Of a stretch of 64,000 nucleotides of DNA, positions 40,037-49,091 are shown piece after piece. The stretch covers positions 16,989 through 80,988 of the forward strand of contig NZ_NFHG01000017.1 in assembly GCF_002159265.1 (NCBI RefSeq). Direction: 5' to 3'. The notes under the pieces are model-generated. The model did no database searches, was not told the origin of the DNA, and was given only the letters and a program-made list of their open reading frames with translations. This DNA comes from Flavonifractor sp. An82 (GTDB lineage Bacteria; Bacillota; Clostridia; Oscillospirales; Oscillospiraceae). Within the stretch, counting starts at the first letter, position 1; each line of letters starts with the position of its first letter. Both the position numbers and the translations under genes were made by a program.

Positions 40037-40667
40037 AGTCCTTGGGATCATATTTGCGGCAGAAGTCAGACACGTCGTCAAAGTCCCGCAGCCGCTCCTT
40101 CAGCAGCTGGTGGCTCCAGTCCCACCACTGGATGCGCATAAGCGCGGCGATGGTATTCTCATCGTACCGCCAGCCAATGTGGCGGGCAGGCACGCCCCCC
40201 ACGATCTCATAGGGGGCCACATCATGGGTGACCACAGCGCCTGCTCCCACTACCGCGCCGTCCCCCAGGGTGACGCCGGCCATGATCACGGCGTTGTGGC
40301 CGATCCACACGTCGTTGCCGGTGACCACATGGTGGTTGTCCCGCCGCCACTGGAGCAGGCCCTCGTCGTCCGGCCCCAGGCCATAGTGAGCGCAGCGGTA
40401 GGTGAAGTGGTGGGCGGCCGCCCGGGTCTTGGCCGGGTGCTGCACCGGGTTGATGCGCACACCGGTGGCGATGGAGTTGAACTTGCCGATCTCCGTATAG
40501 ATCACATCGTTGGAACCGAACAGGTAGGTGTAATCCCCCACATAGGTCTCCTCCACCACACAGTGGTCCCCCAGCTCCACATAGCGGCCGAAGGTGCAGT
40601 TTTTCACCACACAGGTGGGATGGATCAGAGGACGTTCCTCCTCCAAAGTCTGTGTAAAGTCCAGCAT
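40035..40667 (-). CDS. Hexapeptide-repeat acyltransferase (phosphonate-associated family, TIGR03308-like)
   Basis: A 210-residue left-handed beta-helix transferase. The order of motifs closely follows the DapH/CatB-like family often annotated near phosphonate genes: an N-terminal [19 protein letters not shown] coil, the [20 protein letters not shown] loop, [20 protein letters not shown], then [25 protein letters not shown] and a C-terminal WWDWSHQLL helix. No phosphonate genes are nearby. Its start overlaps the pgsA stop by 1 bp, so it is cotranscribed with phospholipid synthesis. Acceptor unknown. Confidence 0.85.
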   Translation of the reverse strand: MLDFTQTLEEERPLIHPTCVVKNCTFGRYVELGDHCVVEETYVGDYTYLFGSNDVIYTEIGKFNSIATGVRINPVQHPAKTRAAAHHFTYRCAHYGLGPDDEGLLQWRRDNHHVVTGNDVWIGHNAVIMAGVTLGDGAVVGAGAVVTHDVAPYEIVGGVPARHIGWRYDENTIAALMRIQWWDWSHQLLKERLRDFDDVSDFCRKYDPKD

Positions 40668-41194
40668 TACAGCTTGCTCCAGTCAATAACGTCCTTGTTC
40701 TTCACAAAGTACTCAATGCCGGAGTAGATGGTGGTAGCCAGAATGAGTGCCACGCACACCACATCCAGCGTCAGGTTGTGGAACACCAGCATGAAGCAGA
40801 TACACACCATGGTGGAAGCGGTCTTGATCTTGCCCGACCAGGCGGCAGCAATGACCCGCCCACGCTCCACGGCAATGAGCCGCAGGCCGGTGACGGCAAA
40901 CTCTCTCACCACCACAATGAGCAGGGCCCAGGCGGGGAAGCGATTCATCTCCACGAACCACAGCAGGGCGGCCATGACCAGCATCTTGTCAGCCAGGGGG
41001 TCCATAAACTTTCCAAAATCCGTGATCTGATTGTAGTGCCGGGCAATGTAGCCGTCCACAAAGTCGGTGACGCTGGCCAGAATGAAGATGGCCAGCGCGT
41101 AGTACATGTGGAAGGGAAACTGGAGGTAGAGCACCACCAGAAAGACGGGAATGAGCAGCACCCGAAGCAAAGTCAGCTTATTGGCGGTATTCAA
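40667..41194 (-). CDS. pgsA: CDP-diacylglycerol-glycerol-3-phosphate 3-phosphatidyltransferase
   Basis: A 175-residue membrane enzyme making phosphatidylglycerol phosphate. The CDP-alcohol phosphatase-family motif D-G-x2-A-R-x8-G-x3-D-x3-D is visible as [23 protein letters not shown]. Four to six helices surround it ([32 protein letters not shown]). It begins 6 bp after the rimO stop, so it belongs to the same unit. Confidence 0.95.
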   Translation of the reverse strand: MNTANKLTLLRVLLIPVFLVVLYLQFPFHMYYALAIFILASVTDFVDGYIARHYNQITDFGKFMDPLADKMLVMAALLWFVEMNRFPAWALLIVVVREFAVTGLRLIAVERGRVIAAAWSGKIKTASTMVCICFMLVFHNLTLDVVCVALILATTIYSGIEYFVKNKDVIDWSKL

Positions 41195-41200
41195 AATACG

Positions 41201-42520
41201 TCACTCCTCTATTTCCCCGGTCAGGTCACCATCGCTGGTGCCGGTAATACGCACATTCACAAAAGTCCCCGCAGGCACCATGCCGGCGGCGGTGAAGAAA
41301 ACCTTTCCGTCCACGTCGGGAGAATCGGCGTAGGAACGTCCGGCGTAGCAGCCCATATCCGGGTCAAAGCCCTCGCACAGCACCTCCAGGGTTTCCCCCA
41401 GACGGCTCTCGTTCCAGGCGTCCATCACCCGGCTCTGGAGCTCCACCAGCAGCTCCACCCGCCGCTTGGCGGTATCCGGGTCCACCTGGTCAGGCATAAC
41501 AGCGGCGGGAGTGCCCTCCTCGGGGGAGAACTGGAAGATGCCCGCCCGCTCGATGCCGCTCTCCCGCAGGAAGTCGCACAGCTCCTCAAATTCCTCCTCG
41601 GTCTCACCGGGCAGGCCGCAGATCAGGGAGGTGCGCAGCACCAGGCCAGGCAGCCGGTCCCGCAGCTTCTGCAGCAGAGCGATGATCTCCGCCTTGGTGG
41701 AGCGGCGGTTCATGGCCTTCAGGATCCGGTCATTGATATGCTGAAGGGGTATGTCGATATACTTGAGGATCTTGTGCTCCCGGGCGATGACGTCGATGAG
41801 GGCGTCATCCAGTTCGTCGGGGTACAGATAGTGGAGCCGCACCCAGTGGAAGGGCAGCTTGCACAGCTCGGTGAGCAACTCGGGCAGCATCCGCTTGTGG
41901 TACAGGTCAGTGCCGTACCGGGTGATGTCCTGGGCGATGACGATGAGCTCCCGCACCCCGTCGTCGGCCAGCTTTTTGGCCTCAGCCAGCAGGGACTCCA
42001 TGGTGCGGCTGCGATACCGGCCCCGCAGGGAGGGGATCACGCAGTAGGCGCACCGGTTGTCGCACCCCTCAGCGATCTTCAGGAAGGCGGTGTAGGAAGG
42101 CGTGGACACCATCCGTTCGCCGTCCTCGATAGTGTGATCGATGTCTCCGAAATAAGTGGGGGTGTCACCCTCCATCATGGCGTTAATGGCGGGCACCACA
42201 TCGGTATAGCTGCCGGTACCCAGAATGCCGTCAATCTCAGGCAGCTCCTCCAGGATCTCATCCCGGTAGCGCTGGGTCAGGCACCCTGCCACCAGCAGCT
42301 TGCCCAGCTTGCCCTGCTCCTTCAGGGCAGCCAGTTCCAGAATGTTCTGAATGGCCTCGCTCTTGGCGGAGTCAATAAAACCGCAGGTGTTGAGCACCGC
42401 CACGTCCGCCCCCTCCGGGTCGCCGGTGACGGTATGGCCGGCGGCTTTCACCAGGGCCATCATCTGCTCGGTATTCACCAGATTCTTGGCACAGCCAAGA
42501 GAAACAAATGCAATCTTCAA
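41201..42520 (-). CDS. rimO: Ribosomal protein S12 methylthiotransferase
   Basis: A 439-residue radical SAM enzyme that methylthiolates Asp on ribosomal protein S12. The N-terminal MTTase domain carries its three cluster cysteines (SLGCAKN near 10, NTCGF near 46, VAGCLTQRY near 80). The radical SAM cluster motif is CDNRCAYCVIP. A TRAM domain closes the protein (AGRSYADSPDVDGKVFF). The sequence SLGCAKNLVNTE distinguishes RimO from MiaB. It heads the rimO-pgsA-transferase group. Confidence 0.96.
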   Translation of the reverse strand: MKIAFVSLGCAKNLVNTEQMMALVKAAGHTVTGDPEGADVAVLNTCGFIDSAKSEAIQNILELAALKEQGKLGKLLVAGCLTQRYRDEILEELPEIDGILGTGSYTDVVPAINAMMEGDTPTYFGDIDHTIEDGERMVSTPSYTAFLKIAEGCDNRCAYCVIPSLRGRYRSRTMESLLAEAKKLADDGVRELIVIAQDITRYGTDLYHKRMLPELLTELCKLPFHWVRLHYLYPDELDDALIDVIAREHKILKYIDIPLQHINDRILKAMNRRSTKAEIIALLQKLRDRLPGLVLRTSLICGLPGETEEEFEELCDFLRESGIERAGIFQFSPEEGTPAAVMPDQVDPDTAKRRVELLVELQSRVMDAWNESRLGETLEVLCEGFDPDMGCYAGRSYADSPDVDGKVFFTAAGMVPAGTFVNVRITGTSDGDLTGEIEE

Positions 42521-42532
42521 GAGACTGCCTCC

Positions 42533-43108
42533 TTACACGATGGTATATCTGCCATCCCGGCGGGGCGGCATCTTGGGCTGCTGGTCAGGATAGCCCAGGG
42601 TAATCGCAGCCACAAACTCTCCCTTGTCGGGGGCGAAGCGCTGCTGGAAGGCGGGCCCGAAGCCCATCCGCTGGGGCGCGGACAGCCAGCATGAGCCGAT
42701 GCCCTTGTCCCAGGCGGCCAGCAGCACGTTTTCAATGGCGGCGGACACACTCTGCATGGCGCCGTCCCGATCAGGATAGTCCGACTTCAGCAGGAACACC
42801 AGCACGCACACCGGCGCGCCACCCAGGGTAGACAGGAACTTATTGGTGATCCCCACCTGCTCCGGATTACGGGCAAAGCGCTGTTCCAGTACCGGGGTGA
42901 ACTTCTCCACCACCCCGCCCATGATCTGCCGCACCTCTTCCAGAGCTTCAGGGCTCTGGACGGCCACAAAGTACCAGTGCTGCAGGTTGATGGCGGAGGG
43001 TGCGGCCAGCCCGGCCTCCAGGATCTCCTTCAGATCGTTCTCTGGAATGGGGTCAGCCTTGTAGCGGCGGATGCTGCGGCGGGTCATCAGGGCCTCGCGG
43101 GTGTCCAT
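42533..43108 (-). CDS. Nitroreductase family protein
   Basis: A 191-residue FMN-dependent nitroreductase-fold protein. It begins [23 protein letters not shown], the family's FMN-phosphate-binding RRSxRxY motif, and contains APSAINLQHWYFVAV and the later GIGSCWLSAPQRMGFG, then TLGYPDQQPKMPPRRDG near the end. It probably reduces a quinone, flavin or nitro compound with NAD(P)H. Its start overlaps the recX stop, and it is followed by rimO after 12 bp. Confidence 0.9.
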   Translation of the reverse strand: MDTREALMTRRSIRRYKADPIPENDLKEILEAGLAAPSAINLQHWYFVAVQSPEALEEVRQIMGGVVEKFTPVLEQRFARNPEQVGITNKFLSTLGGAPVCVLVFLLKSDYPDRDGAMQSVSAAIENVLLAAWDKGIGSCWLSAPQRMGFGPAFQQRFAPDKGEFVAAITLGYPDQQPKMPPRRDGRYTIV

Positions 43109-43758
43109 CAGAATTCCTCCTCCATGGCCCCGCCGTACCGGCGCAGGCCGTCCTTAATGTCCTCCCACCGGAAGCCCCGGCGGGCCAGCGCGTTGGCCGC
43201 GCGCTGGTAGGTCTTGGGGTCGGTGAGATCCGCCCCACGGAGTTTCTTCTGCAAAAAGGCATCGATGGCGTCGTCCGGGGCATCCAGTTCCTCCAGCGCC
43301 CCGTCCCAGTATTCCCGGGGCACCCCCCGGCGGTAGAGCTCCTCCCGGATGCGGGAGGGGCCCCAGCCCTTGGCGGCATAGTGGTCGGCCACCGTACGGG
43401 CATAGGATTCGTCGTTGAGATAGCCCAGCTCCTCCAGCCGGTCGGCGGCCGCCTCAGCGGTCTCCCGGTCGGTCAGGGGCTCCTTGTCCTTGCTGCGGGG
43501 CCGGGCGGTCAGCTTGTCCACCAGCTCCTTCCGGGACAGGGGACGGGCGGAGAGCAGGTCCATGGCCTTATCCCGCACGGCGGCAACCTTGGCCGCCCGC
43601 TCCACCGCCGCCCGCTGCTCCTGCGTCAGCTCCAGACCGGAACACAGGCCGAAGGAGACAATCTCGTTTTCTGTAATGCGCAGGATGGTCCCGTCCTCCA
43701 GGTGGCACAGCCAGCGGCCTGCCACCCGCTGGGAGGGGGCCAGCTTACTGATCCGCAT
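43108..43758 (-). CDS. recX: Regulatory protein RecX
   Basis: A 216-residue RecX protein that modulates RecA filaments. Three-helix repeats are visible: [52 protein letters not shown] and the C-terminal [19 protein letters not shown] at 43758 overlaps the recA end by 14 bp; longer frames run into recA coding sequence. Translational coupling to recA is typical. Confidence 0.92.
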   Translation of the reverse strand: MRISKLAPSQRVAGRWLCHLEDGTILRITENEIVSFGLCSGLELTQEQRAAVERAAKVAAVRDKAMDLLSARPLSRKELVDKLTARPRSKDKEPLTDRETAEAAADRLEELGYLNDESYARTVADHYAAKGWGPSRIREELYRRGVPREYWDGALEELDAPDDAIDAFLQKKLRGADLTDPKTYQRAANALARRGFRWEDIKDGLRRYGGAMEEEF

Positions 43759-44857
43759 CCTCAAAATCCTCGGCGGACACATCCACCGCACGGCCGGCGG
43801 CACGGGCGGCAGCACGGGCCTGGCTGCTCATCAGCTTGTAGGAGTTTTTCCGGATGTCGGCTTCCAGTCGGTCGCACACCTCCGGATTGTCCTTCAGGTA
43901 CTGCTTGGCGGCGTCACGGCCCTGACCCAGACGGGTCTCCCCCATGGCGAACCAGGAGCCCGACTTCTGCACCAGGTCCAGCTTGGTGGCCAGATCCAGG
44001 ATCTCGCCCACCTTGGAGATGCCCTCGCCGTACATGATATCGAACTCCGCCTCCTTGAAGGGGGGGGACACCTTGTTCTTGACCACCTTCACCCGGGTGC
44101 GGTTGCCGATGATCTCGGAGCCGTTCTTCAGGGACTCCACCCGGCGCACGTCCATGCGGACGGAGGCGTAGAACTTCAGGGCACGGCCGCCGGTGGTGAC
44201 CTCCGGGTTGCCGTACATGACGCCCACCTTTTCACGCAACTGGTTGATGAAGATGACCACGCAGTTGGTTTTTGCGATGGAGCCGGCCAGCTTCCGCAGG
44301 GCCTGGCTCATGAGGCGGGCCAGCAGGCCCACGTGGGAATCGCCCATGTCGCCCTCGATCTCGGCCCGGGGGGTCAGGGCAGCTACAGAGTCCACTACCA
44401 CCACGTCGATGGCGCCGGAGCGGACCAGGGCCTCACAGATCTCCAGGCCCTGCTCGCCGGTATCCGGCTGGGAGATGAGCATGGAGTCGATGTCCACACC
44501 CAGAGCCCGGGCATAGTAGGGGTCCAGAGCGTGCTCGGCGTCGATGAAGGCCACCTCGCCGCCCCGCTTCTGGGCCTCGGCCACAATGTGGAGGGCCAGG
44601 GTGGTCTTACCGGAGGACTCGGGACCATAGATCTCAATGATACGGCCCTTGGGAACGCCGCCGATGCCCAGGGCCAGATCCAGGGACAGGGAGCCGGTGG
44701 GGATGGCCTCCACCACAATGTCGGCGTTGTCGCCCAGACGCATGATGGAGCCCTTGCCATAGGTCTTCTCAATCTGGGCCATAGCGGTCTCCAGGGCTTT
44801 TTTCTTATCAGAGGCGGGAGCGGCGCTCTCCACCACAGCTTTCTTCTTGTCTGCCAT
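43745..44857 (-). CDS. recA: Recombinase RecA
   Basis: A 370-residue RecA, the strand-exchange ATPase that also triggers LexA cleavage. Walker A is GPESSGKTT, Walker B is [10 protein letters not shown], and loops L1/L2 are seen around [24 protein letters not shown] and [12 protein letters not shown]. The C-terminal domain ends in an acidic tail ([12 protein letters not shown]). It precedes recX. No clear SOS box was identified upstream by eye. Confidence 0.98.
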   Translation of the reverse strand: MADKKKAVVESAAPASDKKKALETAMAQIEKTYGKGSIMRLGDNADIVVEAIPTGSLSLDLALGIGGVPKGRIIEIYGPESSGKTTLALHIVAEAQKRGGEVAFIDAEHALDPYYARALGVDIDSMLISQPDTGEQGLEICEALVRSGAIDVVVVDSVAALTPRAEIEGDMGDSHVGLLARLMSQALRKLAGSIAKTNCVVIFINQLREKVGVMYGNPEVTTGGRALKFYASVRMDVRRVESLKNGSEIIGNRTRVKVVKNKVSPPFKEAEFDIMYGEGISKVGEILDLATKLDLVQKSGSWFAMGETRLGQGRDAAKQYLKDNPEVCDRLEADIRKNSYKLMSSQARAAARAAGRAVDVSAEDFEDADQ

Positions 44858-44900
44858 GTGTATCTCTCATCCTTTCACGGCGGGCCCAGCGGTCCCGCCC

Positions 44901-45764
44901 TTACCCATTCATAACGCCTTCCACCACACGCCAGATGCCCTGGGTGTCCTGGCTGGAATGGACGTCGGAAAAACCGTGCTCCGTCAGCAGCCGCTCCACA
45001 TCGGCGGCCTGGCCCATGCCCACCTCAAAGAGGAGGGAGCCGCCCAGCCGCAGGGCCGGAGCCCACTGGCTGGCAATGGCCCGGTAGAAGTCCAGTCCGT
45101 CTGCGCCTCCGTCCAGGGCGGAGCGGGGCTCATAGTCCCGAACGGACTTGTCCAGCCCGGCAATGTCCCCGGTGGGAATGTAGGGTGGATTGCAGGCGAT
45201 CACGTCAAAGTCCCACAGGGCCCCGTCAGGGGGCTGAAGGGCGTCGGCCTGGAAGCAAGTCACCCGGGCATTCAGGTCACACCGGCGGATGTTTTGCTTG
45301 CAGGTCTTGAGGGCCGCCTCGCTGAGGTCGGCCAGCACCACCCGGCAGTCGGGTACGTTGGAGGCCACCGCCAGACCCACACAGCCGCTGCCGGCACACA
45401 GGTCCAGCACCCGGGCGCCCTCTCCGGCGGCCCGGGCCAGCAGGATGGCCCGCTCGGCCAACAGCTCGGTGTCCATCCGGGGGATAAGCACATCCCGATT
45501 CACTGCCAGGGTGAGGCCGTAGAATTCCCATTCCCCGATGATATAGGCCACCGGTTCTCCGGCCAGGCGCCGTTCCACCAGGCTTTTCAGCTTCTCCTCC
45601 ACTGCGTCGGAGGCATAGAGCGCCATGTCTCGGTAGTACTGCTCCCGGCTTTTGCCGGCGGCGGCGCACACCAGCTCCCGCGCCTCCAGCTGGGCGCCTT
45701 CAATGCCTGCTTCCCGCAGGCAATGACGCACGTCCAGGTAGAGGTTGTTGTAGGTGGTCGCCAT
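44901..45764 (-). CDS. prmC: Peptide chain release factor methyltransferase
   Basis: A 287-residue SAM-dependent enzyme that methylates the GGQ glutamine of release factors. The N-terminal helical domain (LREAGIEGAQLEARELV) precedes a Rossmann domain with LDLCAGSGCVGLAVA and the catalytic NPPYIPTGDI, which is diagnostic of PrmC/HemK. prfA, the usual neighbour, is not here. It follows the DUF1385 gene in the same direction, an arrangement common in Clostridia. Confidence 0.95.
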   Translation of the reverse strand: MATTYNNLYLDVRHCLREAGIEGAQLEARELVCAAAGKSREQYYRDMALYASDAVEEKLKSLVERRLAGEPVAYIIGEWEFYGLTLAVNRDVLIPRMDTELLAERAILLARAAGEGARVLDLCAGSGCVGLAVASNVPDCRVVLADLSEAALKTCKQNIRRCDLNARVTCFQADALQPPDGALWDFDVIACNPPYIPTGDIAGLDKSVRDYEPRSALDGGADGLDFYRAIASQWAPALRLGGSLLFEVGMGQAADVERLLTEHGFSDVHSSQDTQGIWRVVEGVMNG

Positions 45765-45818
45765 ACTGAAACCACTCCTCGTCTCTCTTGTTTCTCTCTC
45801 AAAACGCCTCTTTGCGTG

Positions 45819-46799
45819 TTACCACTGATCTTTGCCCTGCTCCTGAGGCAGCACCAGGGTAAAGGCCCGGATGCCCACCTCGATCATGGAGTCGTCCGGC
45901 TCAAAGGTGGTCCAGTTCTGGAGCCACATGCCAGGAGCGGAGACCAGTCGGGTGAACCAGTTATCGTAGCGGCCCACCAGGCGGTTAAATTCATAGGTCA
46001 GACTGACGATCACCGGCAGCATCAGCAGGTGCAGGCCCATGCGCAGGAAGGTGTTGGTCACCTCCACAAAGGAAAAGACCACGCTGGACAGAAGGATGCT
46101 CACCACGATGACCACAAAGAGGAAACTGGTGCCGCAGCGGGGATGGTGCCGGGGCTGTTTGCGCACGTTCTCCACCGTCAGGGGCAGGCCGTGCTCATAG
46201 CAGAAAATGGTCTTGTGCTCCGCGCCGTGGTACTGGAACACCCGGTGGATATCCTTCATGTGGGAGCACAGGATCAGATAGCCTACAAAAATGACCACCT
46301 TCACCACGCCCTCCAGCAGGTTGCGCAGCCACATGGCCAGGGGGACAAACTGTCCCAGCACCCCCACCAGCGCGGTGGGCAACAGGATAAAGAGCCCTAC
46401 CGAAAAGAGGATGCCCAGGGCTACCGCCACCGTTACCAGTGCAGAGGCCGCCTTCTCGCTGCCCAGGTGCTTGTCCAGCCACTGCTCGAACTTGGAGGGC
46501 TCCTCCGGCTCTCCTTCCTCCTCAGGCATAAAGGAGGCGGAATACATCAGGGCCTTGACGCCGTTTGCCATAGAGGAGCAGAAGTTGAACACACCCCGAA
46601 TGAAGGGCACCCCAAGCAGCGGGTGCTTGTCCTTGATGAGCACCCGCTCTTCCACCTGCTCGGCCAGCTCCCCGTCGGGCTTACGGACCACCACCGCCTT
46701 CTTCTCGGGGCCCAGCATCATGATGCCCTCGATGAGGGCCTGGCCGCCGATCATGGTCTTATACGGCGTGGCGCAGGCACGTTTTGTCTCATTTGACAT
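45819..46799 (-). CDS. DUF1385 membrane protein (YqhQ-like)
   Basis: A 326-residue integral membrane protein. The family core is visible: GGQALIEGIMMLGPEKKAVVVRKPDGEL near the N-terminus, RGVFNFCSSMANGVKALMYSA, EYHGAEHKTI-like QYHGAEHKTIFCYEHG in the centre, and HPRCGTSFLFVVIVVSILL. Conserved His and Cys residues hint at metal binding. Function is unknown; it is regularly located next to prmC/prfA in Firmicutes, as here. Confidence 0.92.
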   Translation of the reverse strand: MSNETKRACATPYKTMIGGQALIEGIMMLGPEKKAVVVRKPDGELAEQVEERVLIKDKHPLLGVPFIRGVFNFCSSMANGVKALMYSASFMPEEEGEPEEPSKFEQWLDKHLGSEKAASALVTVAVALGILFSVGLFILLPTALVGVLGQFVPLAMWLRNLLEGVVKVVIFVGYLILCSHMKDIHRVFQYHGAEHKTIFCYEHGLPLTVENVRKQPRHHPRCGTSFLFVVIVVSILLSSVVFSFVEVTNTFLRMGLHLLMLPVIVSLTYEFNRLVGRYDNWFTRLVSAPGMWLQNWTTFEPDDSMIEVGIRAFTLVLPQEQGKDQW

Positions 46800-46844
46800 T
46801 GAGTCACTGTTCTCCTTGCTGTTAAAATGGGATTTAGCCTATAT

Positions 46845-46873
46845 ATTGTATCAGACCCGCACCCCGATTGCAA
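46845..46873 (-). promoter_or_regulatory. Promoter for the DUF1385-prmC unit
   Basis: On the minus strand, TTGCAA (46873-46868), a 17-bp spacer and TACAAT (46850-46845) precede the gene. The -35 box falls in the loop of the hairpin listed next. Confidence 0.65.
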
Positions 46874-46898
46874 GGGGCGCGGGTCTCTTTTTTAGAAC
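46854..46898. terminator. Hairpin after the kinase gene
   Basis: AGACCCGC-CCCC and GGGG-GCGGGTCT pair around a 9-nt loop. The T-run (CTTTTTT) lies on the plus-strand side, so it is best placed to stop antisense transcription. For the kinase transcript on the minus strand, the run is absent and termination would be weak. Confidence 0.6.
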
Positions 46899-46923
46899 AA
46901 ATGTTTGGTCTTCCAAACTCCCA

Positions 46924-48360
46924 TCACTGGGGCTGGATGGGCAGGCGGACGGTGACGATACAACCGCCCCCCTCGGCGTTGCCGATCTCCAGCACACCCT
47001 CATGGCGGCTGACGATCTCATCGCAGACGGCAAGACCGATGCCGGAACCTCGGGCCTTGGAAGAGCCTTTGTAGAACTTGTATTTCACGTGGGGCAGCTC
47101 CTCCTCAGGGATACCGGGGCCATAGTCCCGGATGGTGATGACCGCCTGATCCTCCTCCCGGCGGATGGCGGTGTCGATCCGCTTGCCGGAGCCGCCGTGC
47201 TTGGCGGCGTTGTCCAACAGGTTGCAGAATACCTGCCGCAGCCGCTCCGGGTCGCCGGCAATGGGCGGGAATTCCTCCTCACAGTCAAAGTGGTTGAGCT
47301 CGATACCCTCCCGGCGGAAGAACTCCCGGTAGGTATATACCGCGTCCTCCAGCTCAGCCTTGATGTCCATGGGCTCCACCGACAGGGTAAACCGGCCATC
47401 CTGGATCCGGGAGAACTCCAGCAGCTCCTCCACCATGTTGGTGAGCCGCCGGGCCTCGGACACGATGATGCCCATACCCTTTTTCACGTCGGAGCTGTCC
47501 CGCACCTCGCCGTTCATAATGGTCTCAGCCCAGCCGTTGATGGCGGTCAGGGGAGTACGCAGCTCATGGGACACCGAGGAAATAAATTCGTTCTTCATTT
47601 TCTCGCTCTGGTTGATTTTTAGGGACATGTCGTTGATGGCGTCGGTGAGGTCACCAATCTCATCGTCAAACTGCTTTTCGATCTGCACGCCGTAGGAACC
47701 GGCGGCAATGCGCTTGGCGGTGTCGGTGATACCGGACACCGGCTCCACGATGGAGCGGACAAAATACAGGTTGGAGAAGTAAACGAAAGCCAGGATGACC
47801 AGCCCCACACCCAGGGAGATAGCCACCACAATGACGATCTGCCAGTCCACATTGCGCAGGGAGGTCACATAGCGCATGGCGCCCACCACCTCACCGTTGA
47901 TGATGAGAGGACTGGAGGCCGCCATGATGTGCTCTCCGGTGCTGGGATCGGAGCCCGACCACACCTCGGTCCGTCCCAGACTCAGGGCCCGCTCAATGTC
48001 CGGCGTACCGGGGGAGCGGAAGGCGGTCAGGTCGGAGCTGGAGTAGCGGATTTTTCCGCCGGCATCCAGAAACTCCACCTCCAGCTGGTCACTGGACTGA
48101 TCGCCGCCCACCAGGGTACGGGCATACTCATAGTAGGAGTCGCCGGTGGTCCGGTAGTAGTTGAAGCTGCGCACCGCGCTCTCCGCCTTCTGTGAGAGGG
48201 ACTCGCTCAGGGTGGAATAATAGTAGCTGCCCATGGCGGCGGAAAAGGCGGTCACCGCCAGCAGCACAATAAACAGCACCACACTGATGGAGTTTACCAT
48301 CCACCGTTTTCGAATACCGCGGATGCCTTTGATTTTTTTCATAAGTCGATTATTCACCAC
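46924..48360 (-). CDS. Membrane sensor histidine kinase with HAMP domain
   Basis: About 475 residues. A first membrane helix (about 22-45) is followed by an outside sensor domain (about 46-170), a second helix (VIVVAISLGVGLVILAFVYF) and a HAMP domain. The HisKA domain has its phospho-acceptor in SSVSHELRTPLTA, and the ATPase domain has N box LLDNAAKHGG, DYGPGIPEEEL and GSGIGLAVCDEIV. It resembles the PhoR/WalK class. The frame opens at GTG 48360; an ATG at 48342 (MKKIKGIRG) is an equally likely start. It lies 18 bp after its regulator, with which it forms a two-component system. Confidence 0.92.
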   Translation of the reverse strand: MVNNRLMKKIKGIRGIRKRWMVNSISVVLFIVLLAVTAFSAAMGSYYYSTLSESLSQKAESAVRSFNYYRTTGDSYYEYARTLVGGDQSSDQLEVEFLDAGGKIRYSSSDLTAFRSPGTPDIERALSLGRTEVWSGSDPSTGEHIMAASSPLIINGEVVGAMRYVTSLRNVDWQIVIVVAISLGVGLVILAFVYFSNLYFVRSIVEPVSGITDTAKRIAAGSYGVQIEKQFDDEIGDLTDAINDMSLKINQSEKMKNEFISSVSHELRTPLTAINGWAETIMNGEVRDSSDVKKGMGIIVSEARRLTNMVEELLEFSRIQDGRFTLSVEPMDIKAELEDAVYTYREFFRREGIELNHFDCEEEFPPIAGDPERLRQVFCNLLDNAAKHGGSGKRIDTAIRREEDQAVITIRDYGPGIPEEELPHVKYKFYKGSSKARGSGIGLAVCDEIVSRHEGVLEIGNAEGGGCIVTVRLPIQPQ

Positions 48361-48378
48361 CTGGTGGAAGAATAAAAG

Positions 48379-49065
48379 TTAGAACCCCCACTTATAGCCA
48401 TAGCCCCACACCGTGGTAATAAACGTGGGGTTCGTCGGATCGTCCTCGATTTTGATCCGCAGGCGGCGGATATTCACGTCCACGATCTTCAGCTCGCCAA
48501 AGTAATCCCGGCCCCACACGGAATCCAGGATCTCCTCCCGGGACAGGGCCTTGCCCGGGTTGTCCATAAACAGCTTCATGATGGAATACTCCACCTGTGT
48601 CAGCTTGACCCGCTGTCCATTCTTTTCCAAAGTCCGGTTGCGGGTGTTGAGCAGGAAGGGAGGCTGGCTGATCTCGCCGGTGTCCACCGCCTCCGCTCCG
48701 CCGGTACGCCGGTAGAGGGCGTCGATACGGGCCGTCAGCTCCGCCGGTGAGAAGGGCTTGGTCACATAGTCGTCCGCGCCGGTCATCAGGCCGGTGACCT
48801 TGTCCATCTCCTGGGTGCGGGCGGTGAGCATGATGATGCCGATCTTGTTGTCTCCGGCCCGAATCCGTCGGCAGACCTCAAAGCCGTCCATATCGGGCAG
48901 CATGATGTCCAGCAGGGCCACCTTGATATCCGGGTTGCGCTTGAGCTGGGCCAGGGCCTCCTCGCCGGTCTCCGCTTCAATGGCCTCATAGCCGGCCCGT
49001 TTCAGGTTAATCACCACAAAACTGCGGATGTTGGCCTCGTCCTCCAGCACGAGTACCTTTTTCAT
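48379..49065 (-). CDS. OmpR/PhoB-family response regulator
   Basis: A 228-residue regulator: receiver domain (LEDEANIRSF; phospho-acceptor in ALLDIMLPDMDGFE; TKPFSPAEL) and winged-helix domain (LTQVEYSIMKLFMDNPGKALSREEILDSVWG; VDVNIRRLRIKIEDD). ATG at 49065 follows GAAGGAGGG; the open frame upstream overlaps the lipoprotein end and is not needed. It is transcribed with the lipoprotein before it and the kinase after it. Confidence 0.93.
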   Translation of the reverse strand: MKKVLVLEDEANIRSFVVINLKRAGYEAIEAETGEEALAQLKRNPDIKVALLDIMLPDMDGFEVCRRIRAGDNKIGIIMLTARTQEMDKVTGLMTGADDYVTKPFSPAELTARIDALYRRTGGAEAVDTGEISQPPFLLNTRNRTLEKNGQRVKLTQVEYSIMKLFMDNPGKALSREEILDSVWGRDYFGELKIVDVNIRRLRIKIEDDPTNPTFITTVWGYGYKWGF

Positions 49066-49091
49066 CCCGTTCCCTCCTTCTCTCAGGTCCG

